A stretch of 64,000 nucleotides of DNA from Oscillospiraceae bacterium (GCA_015066385.1 SVOJ01000008.1:36409-100408), one strand, 5' to 3'. Positions 1 to 8,640 are shown, counted from the first letter of the stretch. Notes: generated by a model not told the origin, from the sequence alone. Numbers and translations: made by a program.

Positions 1-579
1 GAAAGCGGTTGTTTTTATCTTAACGGTTTCATGACGGATGCAACGGGCGAAACGCTCCCGATGGAAATGGCAATCAAAAACAACAATACCTATATGGGCT
101 CGCAGATGGAAGGTGTGACCATTGCTTTCATGTGCGTGGACGGTAAATATTATATGAATTATCCCGACGGCGAATGCGTGCTCGAACTGGATGAATCAGT
201 TTGCAGTGAAATGGGACTCGATCCGACGGAACTGGCATTTGATGCTTCTTCCATTGCCATCGGTGATGTGGATAACAGTGTTCTTATCAGCGAAGAAGAT
301 GCCCTCGTGGATGACGTAAAGGCTGTTTGCCGTACATATCAGCAGCCCTCCGGCAACTATGTCAAGACCTACATGAAAGACGGCAAGATGATCCGTTTGC
401 AGCGTGAAGATGCACAGGGCAATATGACCAGTGTATTTGACATTGATGTGCTTGTCGATATTTTCCCCGATTCTGTTGTCAGTCTTCCGTCCGGCAGCAA
501 ACTGTACAGCGGAACAACAGGCATGATGGCGTTCATGATGAAATTCGCCGCCGCTGTCGGTATGGATGCTTTTGAATAA
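1..579 (+). CDS. 3' part of a secreted or lipoprotein-type hypothetical protein (5' truncated by window)
   Basis: The frame is open from the first base, and the residues before the first in-frame ATG (base 31) read smoothly as protein, so the gene begins outside the window. 192 residues are visible. They are acidic, rich in Met, Thr and Asp, and look like alternating short beta strands (for example YYMNYPDG and VLELDE). This resembles the extracellular LolA/LppX-like lipoproteins common in Clostridia, but that is an impression only. No catalytic motif is seen. The SDR gene starts one base after the stop codon, so the two are probably co-transcribed. Function unknown. Confidence 0.75.
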   Translation, partial: ESGCFYLNGFMTDATGETLPMEMAIKNNNTYMGSQMEGVTIAFMCVDGKYYMNYPDGECVLELDESVCSEMGLDPTELAFDASSIAIGDVDNSVLISEEDALVDDVKAVCRTYQQPSGNYVKTYMKDGKMIRLQREDAQGNMTSVFDIDVLVDIFPDSVVSLPSGSKLYSGTTGMMAFMMKFAAAVGMDAFE

Positions 580-580
580 A

Positions 581-1291
581 ATGAAAACAGCACTTGTGTT
601 CGGCGCAACGGGCGGAATCGGTGAAGCCGTTGTGCGCCGTTTGCACCGTGACGGATATAAAACCGCGCTCGGCTATTGCCGTTCCGAAGAAAAGGCAAAG
701 GCTCTGGCAGAAGAATTGTCTGCTTTTTGCGTGTATTGCAATCAAAGCGACCCTGCCGGTGTCAATCAGGCCGTACAGACCGTGTATGCACAGTTCGGAT
801 CCTTGGATCTGCTTGTAAACTGCGCGGGCGTTTCCGAATGGGGGCTGTTTGACATGCTTTCCGATGAAGCGTGGCAACATCTTCGCGGTGTCAATCTGGA
901 CGGTACACTGTATGCCTGTCGTGCCGTCGTACCGCTTATGGTGCGTCAAAAAAGCGGTTGCATTGTGAATATGGGTTCCGTCTGGGGCGAAACGGGAGCA
1001 TCCTGTGAAGTGGCTTATTCAGCTTGCAAGGCAGGCGTTTCCGGGCTTACCAAGGCACTCGCAAAGGAACTTGCACCGTCGGGCATTACGGTCAACTGCG
1101 TTGCTCCGGGGGCTGTTGAAACCGCTATGATGCGCCGTTTTTCCGAAGCGGAAATCGATGCGCTCTGTGAAGAAATTCCCCTCGGCAGAATGGCAAAGCC
1201 CGAAGAAGTAGCCGATGCCGTTGCATTCCTTGCAAACGCGCCTTACATAACAGGTCAGATCCTCGGTGTCAACGGAGGACTTTATATCTGA
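581..1291 (+). CDS. Short-chain dehydrogenase/reductase, FabG-like
   Basis: A 236-residue classical SDR. The N-terminal Rossmann motif is GATGGIG (normal form TGxxxGIG). NCAG stands in place of NNAG, the catalytic Ser lies in NMGSVWG, and the catalytic pair is YSACK. The C-terminal part keeps the substrate-loop and G-QIL-VNGG ending typical of 3-oxoacyl-ACP reductases. It probably reduces a keto group with NAD(P)H in the cytoplasm. The true substrate cannot be told from sequence; it sits outside any fab cluster, so a fatty-acid role is not assured. The start is placed at 581 rather than the in-frame ATG at 566, because MKTALVFGATGG is the normal N-terminus and 566 would overlap the upstream gene. 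Confidence 0.9.
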   Translation: MKTALVFGATGGIGEAVVRRLHRDGYKTALGYCRSEEKAKALAEELSAFCVYCNQSDPAGVNQAVQTVYAQFGSLDLLVNCAGVSEWGLFDMLSDEAWQHLRGVNLDGTLYACRAVVPLMVRQKSGCIVNMGSVWGETGASCEVAYSACKAGVSGLTKALAKELAPSGITVNCVAPGAVETAMMRRFSEAEIDALCEEIPLGRMAKPEEVADAVAFLANAPYITGQILGVNGGLYI

Positions 1292-1308
1292 AAAAAAGAG
1301 GAATTCAA

Positions 1309-2595
1309 ATGAAAGTATTGCAAAAATTAACCCGCATGACAGCCCTGTTGCTGGCGGTTATGCTGATTGTTCCCGCTTTTTCCGTTCCTTCCGAAGCGGC
1401 ATCGGTCGTAACTGTCAGGGATGAACAACTCAAAGAGTTTTATCTGAATGAATTCAACAAGGTCGTCAATGCCGTCAAAAGGAATCGCCCCGGTGTCACG
1501 GTATTGGCAACAGGTGAGGTTTCGCAGAGTGAGGATCTCGAAGAAGACCGCATGGCCGATTTTGCAAAAACGGTTGTTGCAAATGTGTTTGCAAATGAAA
1601 AATCACTTGCTTCTGATCTTCTTGATGCGCTGAATGAGGATGATTTTTTTGGTCAGCAACAGGCAGATGTTTCTTATGACCGCGGTGCATTGAATATGGA
1701 TAAAGTGCCCGTTTCAGGCAAGGACTATGTAAGCTCCCTGACAACAAAATATGATTTTACCATGAAAATGCTTCGCAATGATGAAAAGCAGAGAACGGAG
1801 CTGCTTATTCAGTTCCCCGAAACCTTGCTTTTGGATGCGCTCAATCCGCAGAAAAGTGATCTTTCCAAGGTTTTTGACCTGCCGACCAATACTGACGTTG
1901 TTCTCACACAGGATGAAGATGAAATCATTATTCTGGAAGGCGGCTTCTTCCAGTTGAATGATATTGTCTGCACCGATGCGTACATTGATATTATCTACAA
2001 TGATAATATGGAGCTGATCACCTACACCTCCAACATCAACTACCGTGTCAAGGTCAGCACCTACACCATGCTCGAACAGCTCTGGCCTGTTTTCTTCAAG
2101 ACCCTGCAAAGCATGGGACTTGATGTCGGTGATATTGCAAACTTTAACATTGTGTCCATCATTATGAGGCTGATCGGTGCTTTTACGGGATTCGACCCCG
2201 AAGAGTCCATGAGCAGTGTGTATACGGATTACACGGTCAAGTATCAGATGTATGAACTGGATTGGACACCGCGCTATTTCGGCGATGTGGACGAAGACAA
2301 CCGTGTGGATTCCAATGATGCACGCACACTTCTGCGTTCGGCTGTCGGTCTGCAAGTCATTCGCGATGCAAGTGACCTCTATTTCTCCGATATGGATTTT
2401 GACGGTGAGATCACTTCGGGTGATGCACGTCTTGCACTGCGTGTTGCCGTCGGGCTTGAAAAAAAATATACATCCAAAGCAATGCGAGAGGCACAGCTCG
2501 AAGATAATTGGGAAGATCCCGATGAGCCGCTGATTCCCGATGATCCCATTGAAATACCCGACGAGCCGGAAGTGCCCGAAATCCCGATCGGCTGA
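1309..2595 (+). CDS. Secreted protein with C-terminal dockerin-like module
   Basis: 428 residues. Residues 1-31 form a signal peptide (Lys/Arg start, hydrophobic core, SEAAS cleavage region). Residues 32-320 are an unrecognised, mostly beta-type region. Residues about 325-386 hold two duplicated calcium-loop/helix segments, GDVDEDNRVDSNDARTLL and SDMDFDGEITSGDARLAL, the signature of a type I dockerin. The last 30 residues are Pro/Glu/Asp-rich and probably disordered. Dockerins bind cohesins on scaffoldins or the cell surface, so export and surface docking are likely. No carbohydrate-active domain was recognised. AAGAGGAATTC lies before the ATG, 17 bases after the SDR stop, so it may share that transcript. 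Confidence 0.85.
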   Translation: MKVLQKLTRMTALLLAVMLIVPAFSVPSEAASVVTVRDEQLKEFYLNEFNKVVNAVKRNRPGVTVLATGEVSQSEDLEEDRMADFAKTVVANVFANEKSLASDLLDALNEDDFFGQQQADVSYDRGALNMDKVPVSGKDYVSSLTTKYDFTMKMLRNDEKQRTELLIQFPETLLLDALNPQKSDLSKVFDLPTNTDVVLTQDEDEIIILEGGFFQLNDIVCTDAYIDIIYNDNMELITYTSNINYRVKVSTYTMLEQLWPVFFKTLQSMGLDVGDIANFNIVSIIMRLIGAFTGFDPEESMSSVYTDYTVKYQMYELDWTPRYFGDVDEDNRVDSNDARTLLRSAVGLQVIRDASDLYFSDMDFDGEITSGDARLALRVAVGLEKKYTSKAMREAQLEDNWEDPDEPLIPDDPIEIPDEPEVPEIPIG

Positions 2596-2635
2596 TCGGA
2601 ATCTTGTTGTTTTTTGGTAATGTGATATTATTTGC

Positions 2636-2664
2636 TTGACAAATTTAAAAAATTATTGTATATT
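2636..2664 (+). promoter_or_regulatory. Vegetative promoter of greA
   Basis: TTGACA (2636-2641), a 17-base spacer and TATATT (2659-2664) give a near-consensus sigma-A promoter 40 bases before the greA start. Confidence 0.8.
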
Positions 2665-2704
2665 GTTGCTTAATACTCTCCCCCCGGAAAGGATATGAAC
2701 TGAC

Positions 2705-3178
2705 ATGGCTGATGTTTACAAACTGACAGCGGAAGAATTTGCCCGTTACAAAAATGAACTTGACACTTTGCGCGACTCCGGCAGAAAAGAAATTGCCGTA
2801 AGACTCGACGAAGCAAGAAGCCTGGGCGATCTTTCCGAAAATGCGGAATATGATGCCGCCAAGGATGACCAGGGCAGAATGGAAGCCCGCATCGCAGAAC
2901 TCAAGACCATTATTGAGAATTCTGAAATTATTGATGCAAGTGCTCTTTCTACTGCAACGGTCGCTGTAGGTTTGTCTGTTAAAGTGTTTGATAAAACATT
3001 CAATGAAGAAGTGGTTTATTCCATTGTAAATCCTCCGCAGGCAGATCCGTTTGATAATAAGATTTCCGATGCTTCTCCCGTAGGTTCCGCATTGCTCGGA
3101 CATTCTGTCGGAGATGTTGTCAATGTTGAAACGCCTGCAGGTATGCTTGAGTTTAAAATTCTCGACATCTTCAAGTAA
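2705..3178 (+). CDS. greA: Transcription elongation factor GreA
   Basis: 157 residues, the normal GreA length. The N-terminal coiled-coil hairpin carries the family signature: EARSLGDLSENAEYDAAKDDQ, with the acidic tip residues that enter the RNA polymerase secondary channel and stimulate cleavage of backtracked RNA. The C-terminal FKBP-like domain includes SPVGSALLGHSVGD and ends VETPAGMLEFKILDI. GGAAAGGA precedes the ATG. A strong promoter lies directly upstream, and ispD follows after 73 bases that contain a GC-rich hairpin (about 3191-3214) without a good T-run, so read-through is possible. Confidence 0.97.
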   Translation: MADVYKLTAEEFARYKNELDTLRDSGRKEIAVRLDEARSLGDLSENAEYDAAKDDQGRMEARIAELKTIIENSEIIDASALSTATVAVGLSVKVFDKTFNEEVVYSIVNPPQADPFDNKISDASPVGSALLGHSVGDVVNVETPAGMLEFKILDIFK

Positions 3179-3251
3179 AAATCCTTCGCCGCCCGGATCT
3201 TCTCCGGACGGTGCTTGTTTATTTATTGACCGCAAAGGTACAGGAGTTTGT

Positions 3252-3953
3252 ATGGTTGCAGCGGCAATTCTTGCAGGCGGCATAGGCACCCGCATGGGTT
3301 CTCATACCCCCAAACAATATCTTGAACTTAACAAAGAACCGATTCTGATTCACTCCGTGCGCGCTTTTCTGACGCATGATCGGGTGGATCGGATTTGTGT
3401 TGTTGTGCCGCAGATTTTCTGCGATGAAACAAGAAAGTTGTTGCAGGATGCATTCGGTGCAGACTGCGGCATTGATGTGATTGCCGGCGGTGAAAACCGC
3501 AGTTTGTCGCTTCTCAATGCGGCAGGATTTTTTTCACGAACCTGCCCGCCCGATACTGTTTTTATCACGCATGATGCGGTGCGGCCGTTTATTACAAAGC
3601 GCATTATAGACGAAAATATTGATTTTTGCATCCTTCACGGTGCGGTCGGCACGGTCATTCCCGCAGTGGACACCATTTTAATGAGTGAAGACGGGCAGTT
3701 TATAAGCCATGTGCCGCCGCGCAAAAATGCATTTCATGCACAAACCCCGCAAACATTCCTGCTGGGGAAAATGACACAGTTGCTCGAAAGCGCAACTGCC
3801 GCACAGCATGCCGCATTCACCGACGGTTGCTCTGTGTTTTTGCAGGCGGGACTGCCTGTTTATATGGTACAAGGTGAAAGTTATAACATAAAAATTACCT
3901 ATCCCGATGATTTGAGTCGCGGAGAAGAAATACTCAAAAAGTTTTTTAACTGA
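3252..3953 (+). CDS. ispD: 2-C-methyl-D-erythritol 4-phosphate cytidylyltransferase
   Basis: 233 residues. IspD makes CDP-methylerythritol from MEP and CTP in the non-mevalonate isoprenoid pathway. Visible motifs are the N-terminal nucleotide loop AAILAGGIGTRMG, the following PKQYLELNKEPILIHSV, the central GGENRSLSLLNA, HDAVRPFITKRII and the C-terminal GESYNIKITYPDDL, all in their expected order. The start at 3252 follows AGGAG closely. A longer in-frame opening from 3114 overlaps greA and is rejected, because the extra residues are not part of the family. The glycosyltransferase gene starts 14 bases after the stop. Confidence 0.95.
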   Translation: MVAAAILAGGIGTRMGSHTPKQYLELNKEPILIHSVRAFLTHDRVDRICVVVPQIFCDETRKLLQDAFGADCGIDVIAGGENRSLSLLNAAGFFSRTCPPDTVFITHDAVRPFITKRIIDENIDFCILHGAVGTVIPAVDTILMSEDGQFISHVPPRKNAFHAQTPQTFLLGKMTQLLESATAAQHAAFTDGCSVFLQAGLPVYMVQGESYNIKITYPDDLSRGEEILKKFFN

Positions 3954-3967
3954 AAGAAGGTACACGG

Positions 3968-5317
3968 ATGGCATCCATTACTGTTGTTGTTACTTCCCAT
4001 AAAACGGATGAAGAAGGTCTTCGCTGGTCACTGGAAGCATTGGTTGAACAAACCGTTGAGAATTTTGATGTTGTGCTTGTGGATGACGGTACAACTGCGT
4101 GTGCGGCAAAGGTTTTTGAAGAATATTGCAATGAATATGACGGCTTTGTGACTGTTGTCAGTGAAAAACAGGGAACAGCCGCTTCCCGCAATGCGGGTGT
4201 GCTGAAAGCAAAAGGTGATTTTGTGACCTTTCTGGACGGCGGCGATTATATTTCCCCCGAAACGATCGAGCGTTTCCGCAAAACACAGGAAGACACCAAA
4301 GCCGACCTTGTCTGCAACCGTTATTATTATTCGGGCGAAGGCGAACCCGGTTATGACAGTTGGTCGGAACAAATCTGCGTTGTTCCCTCGGTGGACCGTC
4401 TGGACAGAGCTTTGCTCAATACCTGTGATCTGGACGGTAAGCTCTACAGCCGTAAATTTTTTGACCTGTATTCTCTGCGGTTTCCCGAACAGAGCGTGGC
4501 TTACAATGCATGGTTGACCATGAAATGTGCACTCAGCGGTGCAAAAATTGCCGGCTGTGCAGGTGCAATTTATGAAAAGAAGACCAATCCGCTGTTCGGC
4601 GAAGCAAAGCCGACGGCAGGTTCTTTCAAGGCATTCGTTGCTGTTTATGACGAAATTCTTGATTGGATCCGTGCTGTCATCGAAGAAGAAACGGGCAATC
4701 TTGACGGCGATGAATATGTTTATCAGGAAATCCTGACCGTATATTTCCAGTTGCTCACCGACCGTTTTTACCGTGCATTCTGGCACATAGACGATGATAT
4801 TCTTGAACTGCTTCGTGCCAAACTCGAAGAACTCAGCGAACCGCTCGGCGAAGACAGAAAAAAGAAGATCAACGAAAAGAACATTGACATCCGTTTTCCT
4901 GCCATGTATATCCACGTGGAGGATGCCGTGCAGATGCCGTTGTTCAGCATGCTGATTGATATTACGAAAACGGAAGAACTCGGCGATCTCATCCGTTCTT
5001 TCTACGGGCAGAAATTTCCGTTCTTTGACCTGTGGGTCAAGCAGAGCGACTTTAATTCAGGCTTCTATCCCGCAGAATGGAAGTCTGCTCCCAACCTGCA
5101 TCTGTTGCCCGATAACGGCTTCTTTGCCAAGGCAAGGCAGGATTGCGCGGGTATCCCGATCAATGTCAAGGATGCAACACCTGTAGACAGCAGTGTTTTG
5201 AGCGAACTTGCAACCGCCAAAATGCCGAGAGCCATGATTCAGTATAAATTTGCAGCATTGCGCAAATCCAAAGGTGCCAAAACTTATCTCAAAGGCAAAG
5301 GCTTCAACCTCCGATAA
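3968..5317 (+). CDS. Family 2 (GT-A) glycosyltransferase
   Basis: 449 residues. The first 110 form a GT-A nucleotide-sugar fold: SITVVVTSHKTDEEGLRWSLEAL, then VVLVDDGTT, GTAASRNAGVLKAKGDFVTFLDGGDYI. The usual DxD-type acidic triplet appears as DGGD. The remaining 330 residues have no domain I can name and look mixed helical; a second short GT-like stretch (MPLFSMLIDITKTEELGDLIRSF) near residue 330 may be a degenerate repeat of the first. It is probably cytoplasmic or membrane-associated and acts on cell-surface glycans; donor and acceptor are unknown. AGAAGG precedes the ATG, and a terminator follows at once. Confidence 0.88.
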   Translation: MASITVVVTSHKTDEEGLRWSLEALVEQTVENFDVVLVDDGTTACAAKVFEEYCNEYDGFVTVVSEKQGTAASRNAGVLKAKGDFVTFLDGGDYISPETIERFRKTQEDTKADLVCNRYYYSGEGEPGYDSWSEQICVVPSVDRLDRALLNTCDLDGKLYSRKFFDLYSLRFPEQSVAYNAWLTMKCALSGAKIAGCAGAIYEKKTNPLFGEAKPTAGSFKAFVAVYDEILDWIRAVIEEETGNLDGDEYVYQEILTVYFQLLTDRFYRAFWHIDDDILELLRAKLEELSEPLGEDRKKKINEKNIDIRFPAMYIHVEDAVQMPLFSMLIDITKTEELGDLIRSFYGQKFPFFDLWVKQSDFNSGFYPAEWKSAPNLHLLPDNGFFAKARQDCAGIPINVKDATPVDSSVLSELATAKMPRAMIQYKFAALRKSKGAKTYLKGKGFNLR

Positions 5318-5325
5318 AATCAAAC

Positions 5326-5354
5326 GAAAAGACCTGCAAAAGCGGGTCTTTTTT
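5326..5354 (+). terminator. Rho-independent terminator after the glycosyltransferase
   Basis: GAAAAGACCTGC pairs with GCGGGTCTTTTT across an AAAA loop, ending in a T-run, 8 bases after the stop codon. Confidence 0.85.
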
Positions 5355-5644
5355 AATCGCTTTGTGTTTTGCAATGCCTTTATTATAATAAAAAATAGAG
5401 AATTATTCCACCCTGCATTTTCATCCCCGACAAGCCAAAAAGACCGTAGAATCGGGCTTTCCGGGGGATAAAAATTTTGATTTTTTGTAAAATAAATTAC
5501 GGTTTGCCGGCTATTTCGGATTGAACTTTGATGAAAATAATCTTTTTATTTTTTTTCTTTATTTTGCGCGCGGTTATATATAACATTCTTTCAATACTTT
5601 CTTTATCTTTCTTACTTATATAATTGTATATACGGTCTTACAAT

Positions 5645-5790
5645 CGGTCTGACAAAAAAATGGGGTCGGTCTGACGCTTGGTCTGACGAATTGGAGACCG
5701 CACACCCCGAAAAGCCTTTGCTGACGGGCGTTGCGGGACAGGTCGGTCTACAATTTGTCAGACGAATTGTAGACCGTTGGTCTGACGAAA
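5645..5790. repeat. GGTCTGAC repeat cluster with a 12-bp palindrome
   Basis: The octamer GGTCTGAC occurs at 5646, 5668, 5680 and 5779. Between the copies, CGGTCTACAATT (5744-5755) and AATTGTAGACCG (5765-5776) form a perfect inverted repeat around a 9-base loop that itself contains GTCAGACG, nearly the reverse complement of the octamer. A second, shorter inversion uses GGTCT at 5680 and AGACC at 5695. The flanking 5355-5640 is AT-rich with no gene I can support. Unit spacing is irregular, so this is not a CRISPR array. Confidence 0.7.
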
Positions 5791-5873
5791 ATTCTGACAA
5801 AACTCGATTCAGCATGCAATGAATGCGTTTTTGTTATGATTTCGCATTTTACATTCCCGCTTTTCCGTAAAGC

Positions 5874-5903
5874 ACAAAAAAGGAGCTGTTTTTCACAGCT
5901 CCT
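5874..5903 (-). terminator. Terminator of the iron alcohol dehydrogenase
   Basis: On the minus strand AGGAGCTGT, loop GAAAA, ACAGCTCCT is followed by a T-run, 14 bases beyond the stop codon at 5917. Confidence 0.9.
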
Positions 5904-5916
5904 CTCATATAGTTTC

Positions 5917-7128
5917 TTATTCCACAATGTTTGCAAAGCGGCGGATCACGCTTTCGCAATCCTTTTTGTCCATGATTTTCGGCACGGGATAGGTCGGGTT
6001 GCCTTCCTGCAAAGCACGTGCAACAAGGGTGGGAATGTCCTTTTCCTTGACGTCGAGCTTTTCGGGAATATCCATGCTTGCATTGAGTGCACGGATGGCC
6101 TTGATGAAAGCGGCGGCTTTCTGATTGTCGGTCAAGCCCTTGGTGTCAAGGCCTGCGAAATCGGCAAGTTTTGCAAGACCTTCTGCAGCGGTTTCGCCGT
6201 AGTATTCGAGCACATAGGGAAGAATAACTGCATTTGCAAGGCCGTGCGGCACACCGTACAGACCGCCCATGTTGTGCGCGATTGCGTGTACATAACCGAC
6301 ATAAGCTCTCGTGAATGCAATCCCCGCAAGGTGGGATGCCATAAGCATATTGGTGCGTGCGGCGGTGTTTTTGCCGTCGTCGTAAGCGGTTTTCAGGTTT
6401 TCAAAAATCAGTTTGACGGCACGTTCTGCGCAGTCGAGTGTTTCTTTGGTGTTTGCATGGTTTATATACGCTTCAACCGCATGGGTCAGTGCATCGATAC
6501 CCGTGGTGGAAGTGATGTGCTTGGGCAGACCGTAGGTAAGCTCGGGGTCAAGCACCGCATACTTCGGGCGAAGCGACGGGTCGTTGATGGCATATTTTTC
6601 GTGCGTCTGCGGGTTGGTAACAACAGCGGCAACCGTGGTTTCCGAACCCGTTCCTGCTGTTGTGGGAACGGCAAACAGGGTGGGGATGGGTTTGATGACT
6701 TTCAGAAGACCTCTGAGCTGGGGCAATGTTGCCTTGGGACGGGCGATGAGTGCACCGCAGGCTTTGGCACAGTCCATGGGAGAACCGCCGCCGAATGCAA
6801 CGATGGCTTCGCAGTTGTTCTTTTTATAAAGATCTCTTGCGGCATGAATGTTGTCAAAGGTGGGGTTGGGCTGTGTACCGTCATACACAACATATTCGAT
6901 ACCCTGTTCGTCCATGGCATCATACAGCGGTTGTGCAAGACCGATTTTGGTGATGCCGCCGTCGGTTACAACGAGCACTTTTTTGAATCCCTTTGCTTTG
7001 ATGAAAGCGGGCAACTGTTTGACTGCACCTGCACCCTGCAACAGTTCGGGACTCTTCCACGGCAGCACATAAGATGCACCGCGCATGACGACCTGATATG
7101 TACGGTAAAAAGCATTGATAGGTTTCAT
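5917..7128 (-). CDS. Iron-dependent alcohol dehydrogenase (class III)
   Basis: 403 residues, family-typical length. NAD(P)-binding shows as AFGGGSPMDCAKACGA. Metal-site regions appear in order: GIDALTHAVEAYINHAN, HAIAHNMGGLYGVPHGLANAVILPYVLEYY. It should interconvert an aldehyde and a primary alcohol or a diol, so fermentative redox balancing (butanol-type or 1,3-propanediol-type) is plausible; the substrate is not readable. The start at 7128 follows GGAGGCAGAGA; an in-frame extension to 7185 would add 19 non-conserved residues across the ribosome site and promoter. It is transcribed away from the ketopantoate-reductase-like gene and ends in its own terminator, so it is monocistronic. Confidence 0.93.
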   Translation of the reverse strand: MKPINAFYRTYQVVMRGASYVLPWKSPELLQGAGAVKQLPAFIKAKGFKKVLVVTDGGITKIGLAQPLYDAMDEQGIEYVVYDGTQPNPTFDNIHAARDLYKKNNCEAIVAFGGGSPMDCAKACGALIARPKATLPQLRGLLKVIKPIPTLFAVPTTAGTGSETTVAAVVTNPQTHEKYAINDPSLRPKYAVLDPELTYGLPKHITSTTGIDALTHAVEAYINHANTKETLDCAERAVKLIFENLKTAYDDGKNTAARTNMLMASHLAGIAFTRAYVGYVHAIAHNMGGLYGVPHGLANAVILPYVLEYYGETAAEGLAKLADFAGLDTKGLTDNQKAAAFIKAIRALNASMDIPEKLDVKEKDIPTLVARALQEGNPTYPVPKIMDKKDCESVIRRFANIVE

Positions 7129-7156
7129 TTCTCTGCCTCCTTTTTTTATAAACATA

Positions 7157-7185
7157 ATTTTACCACTTTGCACTTGTTTTTGCAA
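7157..7185 (-). promoter_or_regulatory. Promoter of the iron alcohol dehydrogenase
   Basis: On the minus strand TTGCAA (7180-7185), 17-base spacer, TAAAAT (7157-7162), 29 bases before the start codon. Confidence 0.65.
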
Positions 7186-7235
7186 GTATTAAATCATTAT
7201 TTTCCTTTTTTCCTGCGGCAAATGCAAAAATGGGA

Positions 7236-7264
7236 TTGCTTTTTTTGCATAAAAGTGTTAATAT
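7236..7264 (+). promoter_or_regulatory. Promoter of the ketopantoate-reductase-like gene
   Basis: TTGCTT (7236-7241), 17-base spacer, TAATAT (7259-7264), 35 bases before the ATG at 7299 and back to back with the alcohol dehydrogenase promoter. Confidence 0.6.
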
Positions 7265-7298
7265 TTTAACAGTTTAAAACCGAAAGGGGATTTTAATT

Positions 7299-8315
7299 AT
7301 GAGAACAGCAATTTACGGAGCAGGATCGCTGGGTACGGTTCTTGGTGCTTACATCGCAAAAGCCGGCGTGCAGGTGGATCTTATCAACCGCAACAAAGCC
7401 CACATTGCCGCCCTTAAGGAAAAAGGTGCACACATTGTCGGTACGGTCGATTTCGTGCAACCTGTCAATGCACTTCTTCCCGAAGAAATGGAGGGCAAAT
7501 ATGACCTCATCATTCTGATGACCAAACAGCTTTATAACAAAGAAGTGCTGGAATTCTTGCTTCCCTTTCTTGCAGATGACGGCGTTGTCTGCACCATGCA
7601 GAACGGTCTGCCGGAACTGTCCGTCAGTGAAGTGGTCGGCGAAGAACGCACCATGGGCTGTTCCGTCGCATGGGGTGCAACCCTCAAAGAACCCGGTGTG
7701 GCTGAGCTGACCAGCGAAGCAGATTCTCTGTCCTTCGGTCTGGGCAGAATGGACGGCAGACACGACAAGAAACTCGACGAAGTTAAGGAAGTTCTTGAAT
7801 GCATGTGCACGGTCATCATTGAAGACAACTTCATGGGTGCCCGTTGGTCGAAACTGCTCATCAACTCCGCTTTCTCGGGTATGTCCGCTGTTATGGGCGG
7901 TACTTTCGGCGATGCCGCAGAACGCAAGGATTCCCGCGTTTGTTGCCAGAATATCATCAAGGAATGCATCGATGTTTCCCGTGCCGCAGGTGTCACCATC
8001 GAACCCGTACAGGGCAAGGATATCGTAAAACTGCTTGATTACAAGGGTGCTTTTAAAAAGAAACTCGCATTCCTCATTCTTCCTCTTGCCATCAAAAAGC
8101 ACCGCCTGCTCAAAGCAAGTATGTTGCAGGATCTTGAAAAGGGCAAAAAGTGCGAAATTGATGCCATCAACGGTGTTGTGTGTGCTTACGGCAAAAAACT
8201 CGGTATCCCCACACCCTACAATGATAAGGTTGTGGAAATCGTGCACGGCATCGAAGACGGAACTTATACTTATTCTTTCAGCAACGTAAAGTTGTTCTCC
8301 AAACTGCCCAAATAA
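7299..8315 (+). CDS. 2-dehydropantoate 2-reductase family protein (ApbA/PanE-like)
   Basis: 338 residues. The Rossmann loop is GAGSLGTVLGAYIAKAG, followed by LINRNK. The family's Lys-containing segment appears as LMTKQLYNKEVLEFL, then the invariant TMQNGLPE and the C-terminal KLLINSAFSGMSAVMGGTFGD. The true enzyme reduces ketopantoate to pantoate with NADPH in pantothenate synthesis. It is slightly longer than PanE (about 300 residues), and no panB or panC is near, so it may act on another 2-keto acid. AAAGGGGATT lies before the ATG. It stands alone between divergent promoters and a strong terminator. Confidence 0.85.
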   Translation: MRTAIYGAGSLGTVLGAYIAKAGVQVDLINRNKAHIAALKEKGAHIVGTVDFVQPVNALLPEEMEGKYDLIILMTKQLYNKEVLEFLLPFLADDGVVCTMQNGLPELSVSEVVGEERTMGCSVAWGATLKEPGVAELTSEADSLSFGLGRMDGRHDKKLDEVKEVLECMCTVIIEDNFMGARWSKLLINSAFSGMSAVMGGTFGDAAERKDSRVCCQNIIKECIDVSRAAGVTIEPVQGKDIVKLLDYKGAFKKKLAFLILPLAIKKHRLLKASMLQDLEKGKKCEIDAINGVVCAYGKKLGIPTPYNDKVVEIVHGIEDGTYTYSFSNVKLFSKLPK

Positions 8316-8337
8316 AGGTAATAAAACTTATAAAACC

Positions 8338-8375
8338 AAAACCCAAGGAGTTGCGAAAAACTCTCCTTGGGTTTT
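8338..8375. terminator. Strong, probably bidirectional terminator
   Basis: AAAACCCAAGGAG (8338-8350) and CTCCTTGGGTTTT (8363-8375) make a perfect 13-bp stem with A-tract and T-tract, just after the stop at 8315. Confidence 0.9.
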
Positions 8376-8376
8376 A

Positions 8377-8640
8377 AATTGCGGTTTAGCGGGGAGTTGG
8401 AGGAGTCAATCATGGGGACGGCTACTGTGATTGCCACTACCATTTTTCAAAAAAGGCAATCGCAGTACTGTCCCCTGATTTACGACCACGCATAAATTTA
8501 AACAAAATAATGCAAATAAATATCCAAAAATATCGCCGCCAATCAGGGGGACGGAACCATGATTGACTGCTTTTGTTGTATCATAGAGTCAATCACGGAC
8601 ACCGTCCCCGTGATTGGCTACTCCCCGCTAAACCGTAATT
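8377..8640. repeat. 264-bp REP/MITE-like element with 21-bp terminal inverted repeats
   Basis: The ends at 8377-8397 and 8620-8640 are inverted copies matching at 20 of 21 positions (core GGTTTAGCGGGGAGT). Inside lie two imperfect hairpins built from one theme: at about 8404-8478, GGGGACGG with GTGATTGCC against GGCAATCGCAGTACTGTCCCC; and at 8540-8617, AATCAGGGGGACGG with TGATTGACT against AGAGTCAATCACGG and CCGTCCCCGTGATTGG. No open frame of note is present. The GGGGACGG...TGATTGAC theme resembles the REP sequences mobilised by RAYT/TnpA-REP transposases (family knowledge), but no such transposase is in the window. Confidence 0.75.

Noticed and set aside
3114..3251. Longer N-terminus for IspD
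   Set aside because: The extension overlaps greA in another frame, has no ribosome site and is not part of the family.
5645..5790. Possible CRISPR array from GGTCTGAC repeats
   Set aside because: Units are only 8 bases, spacing varies from 12 to 99 bases, and no cas gene is present.
5836..7269. A 477-codon plus-strand frame opposite the iron alcohol dehydrogenase
   Set aside because: Same shadow effect; the minus-strand gene has all family motifs, a promoter and a terminator.
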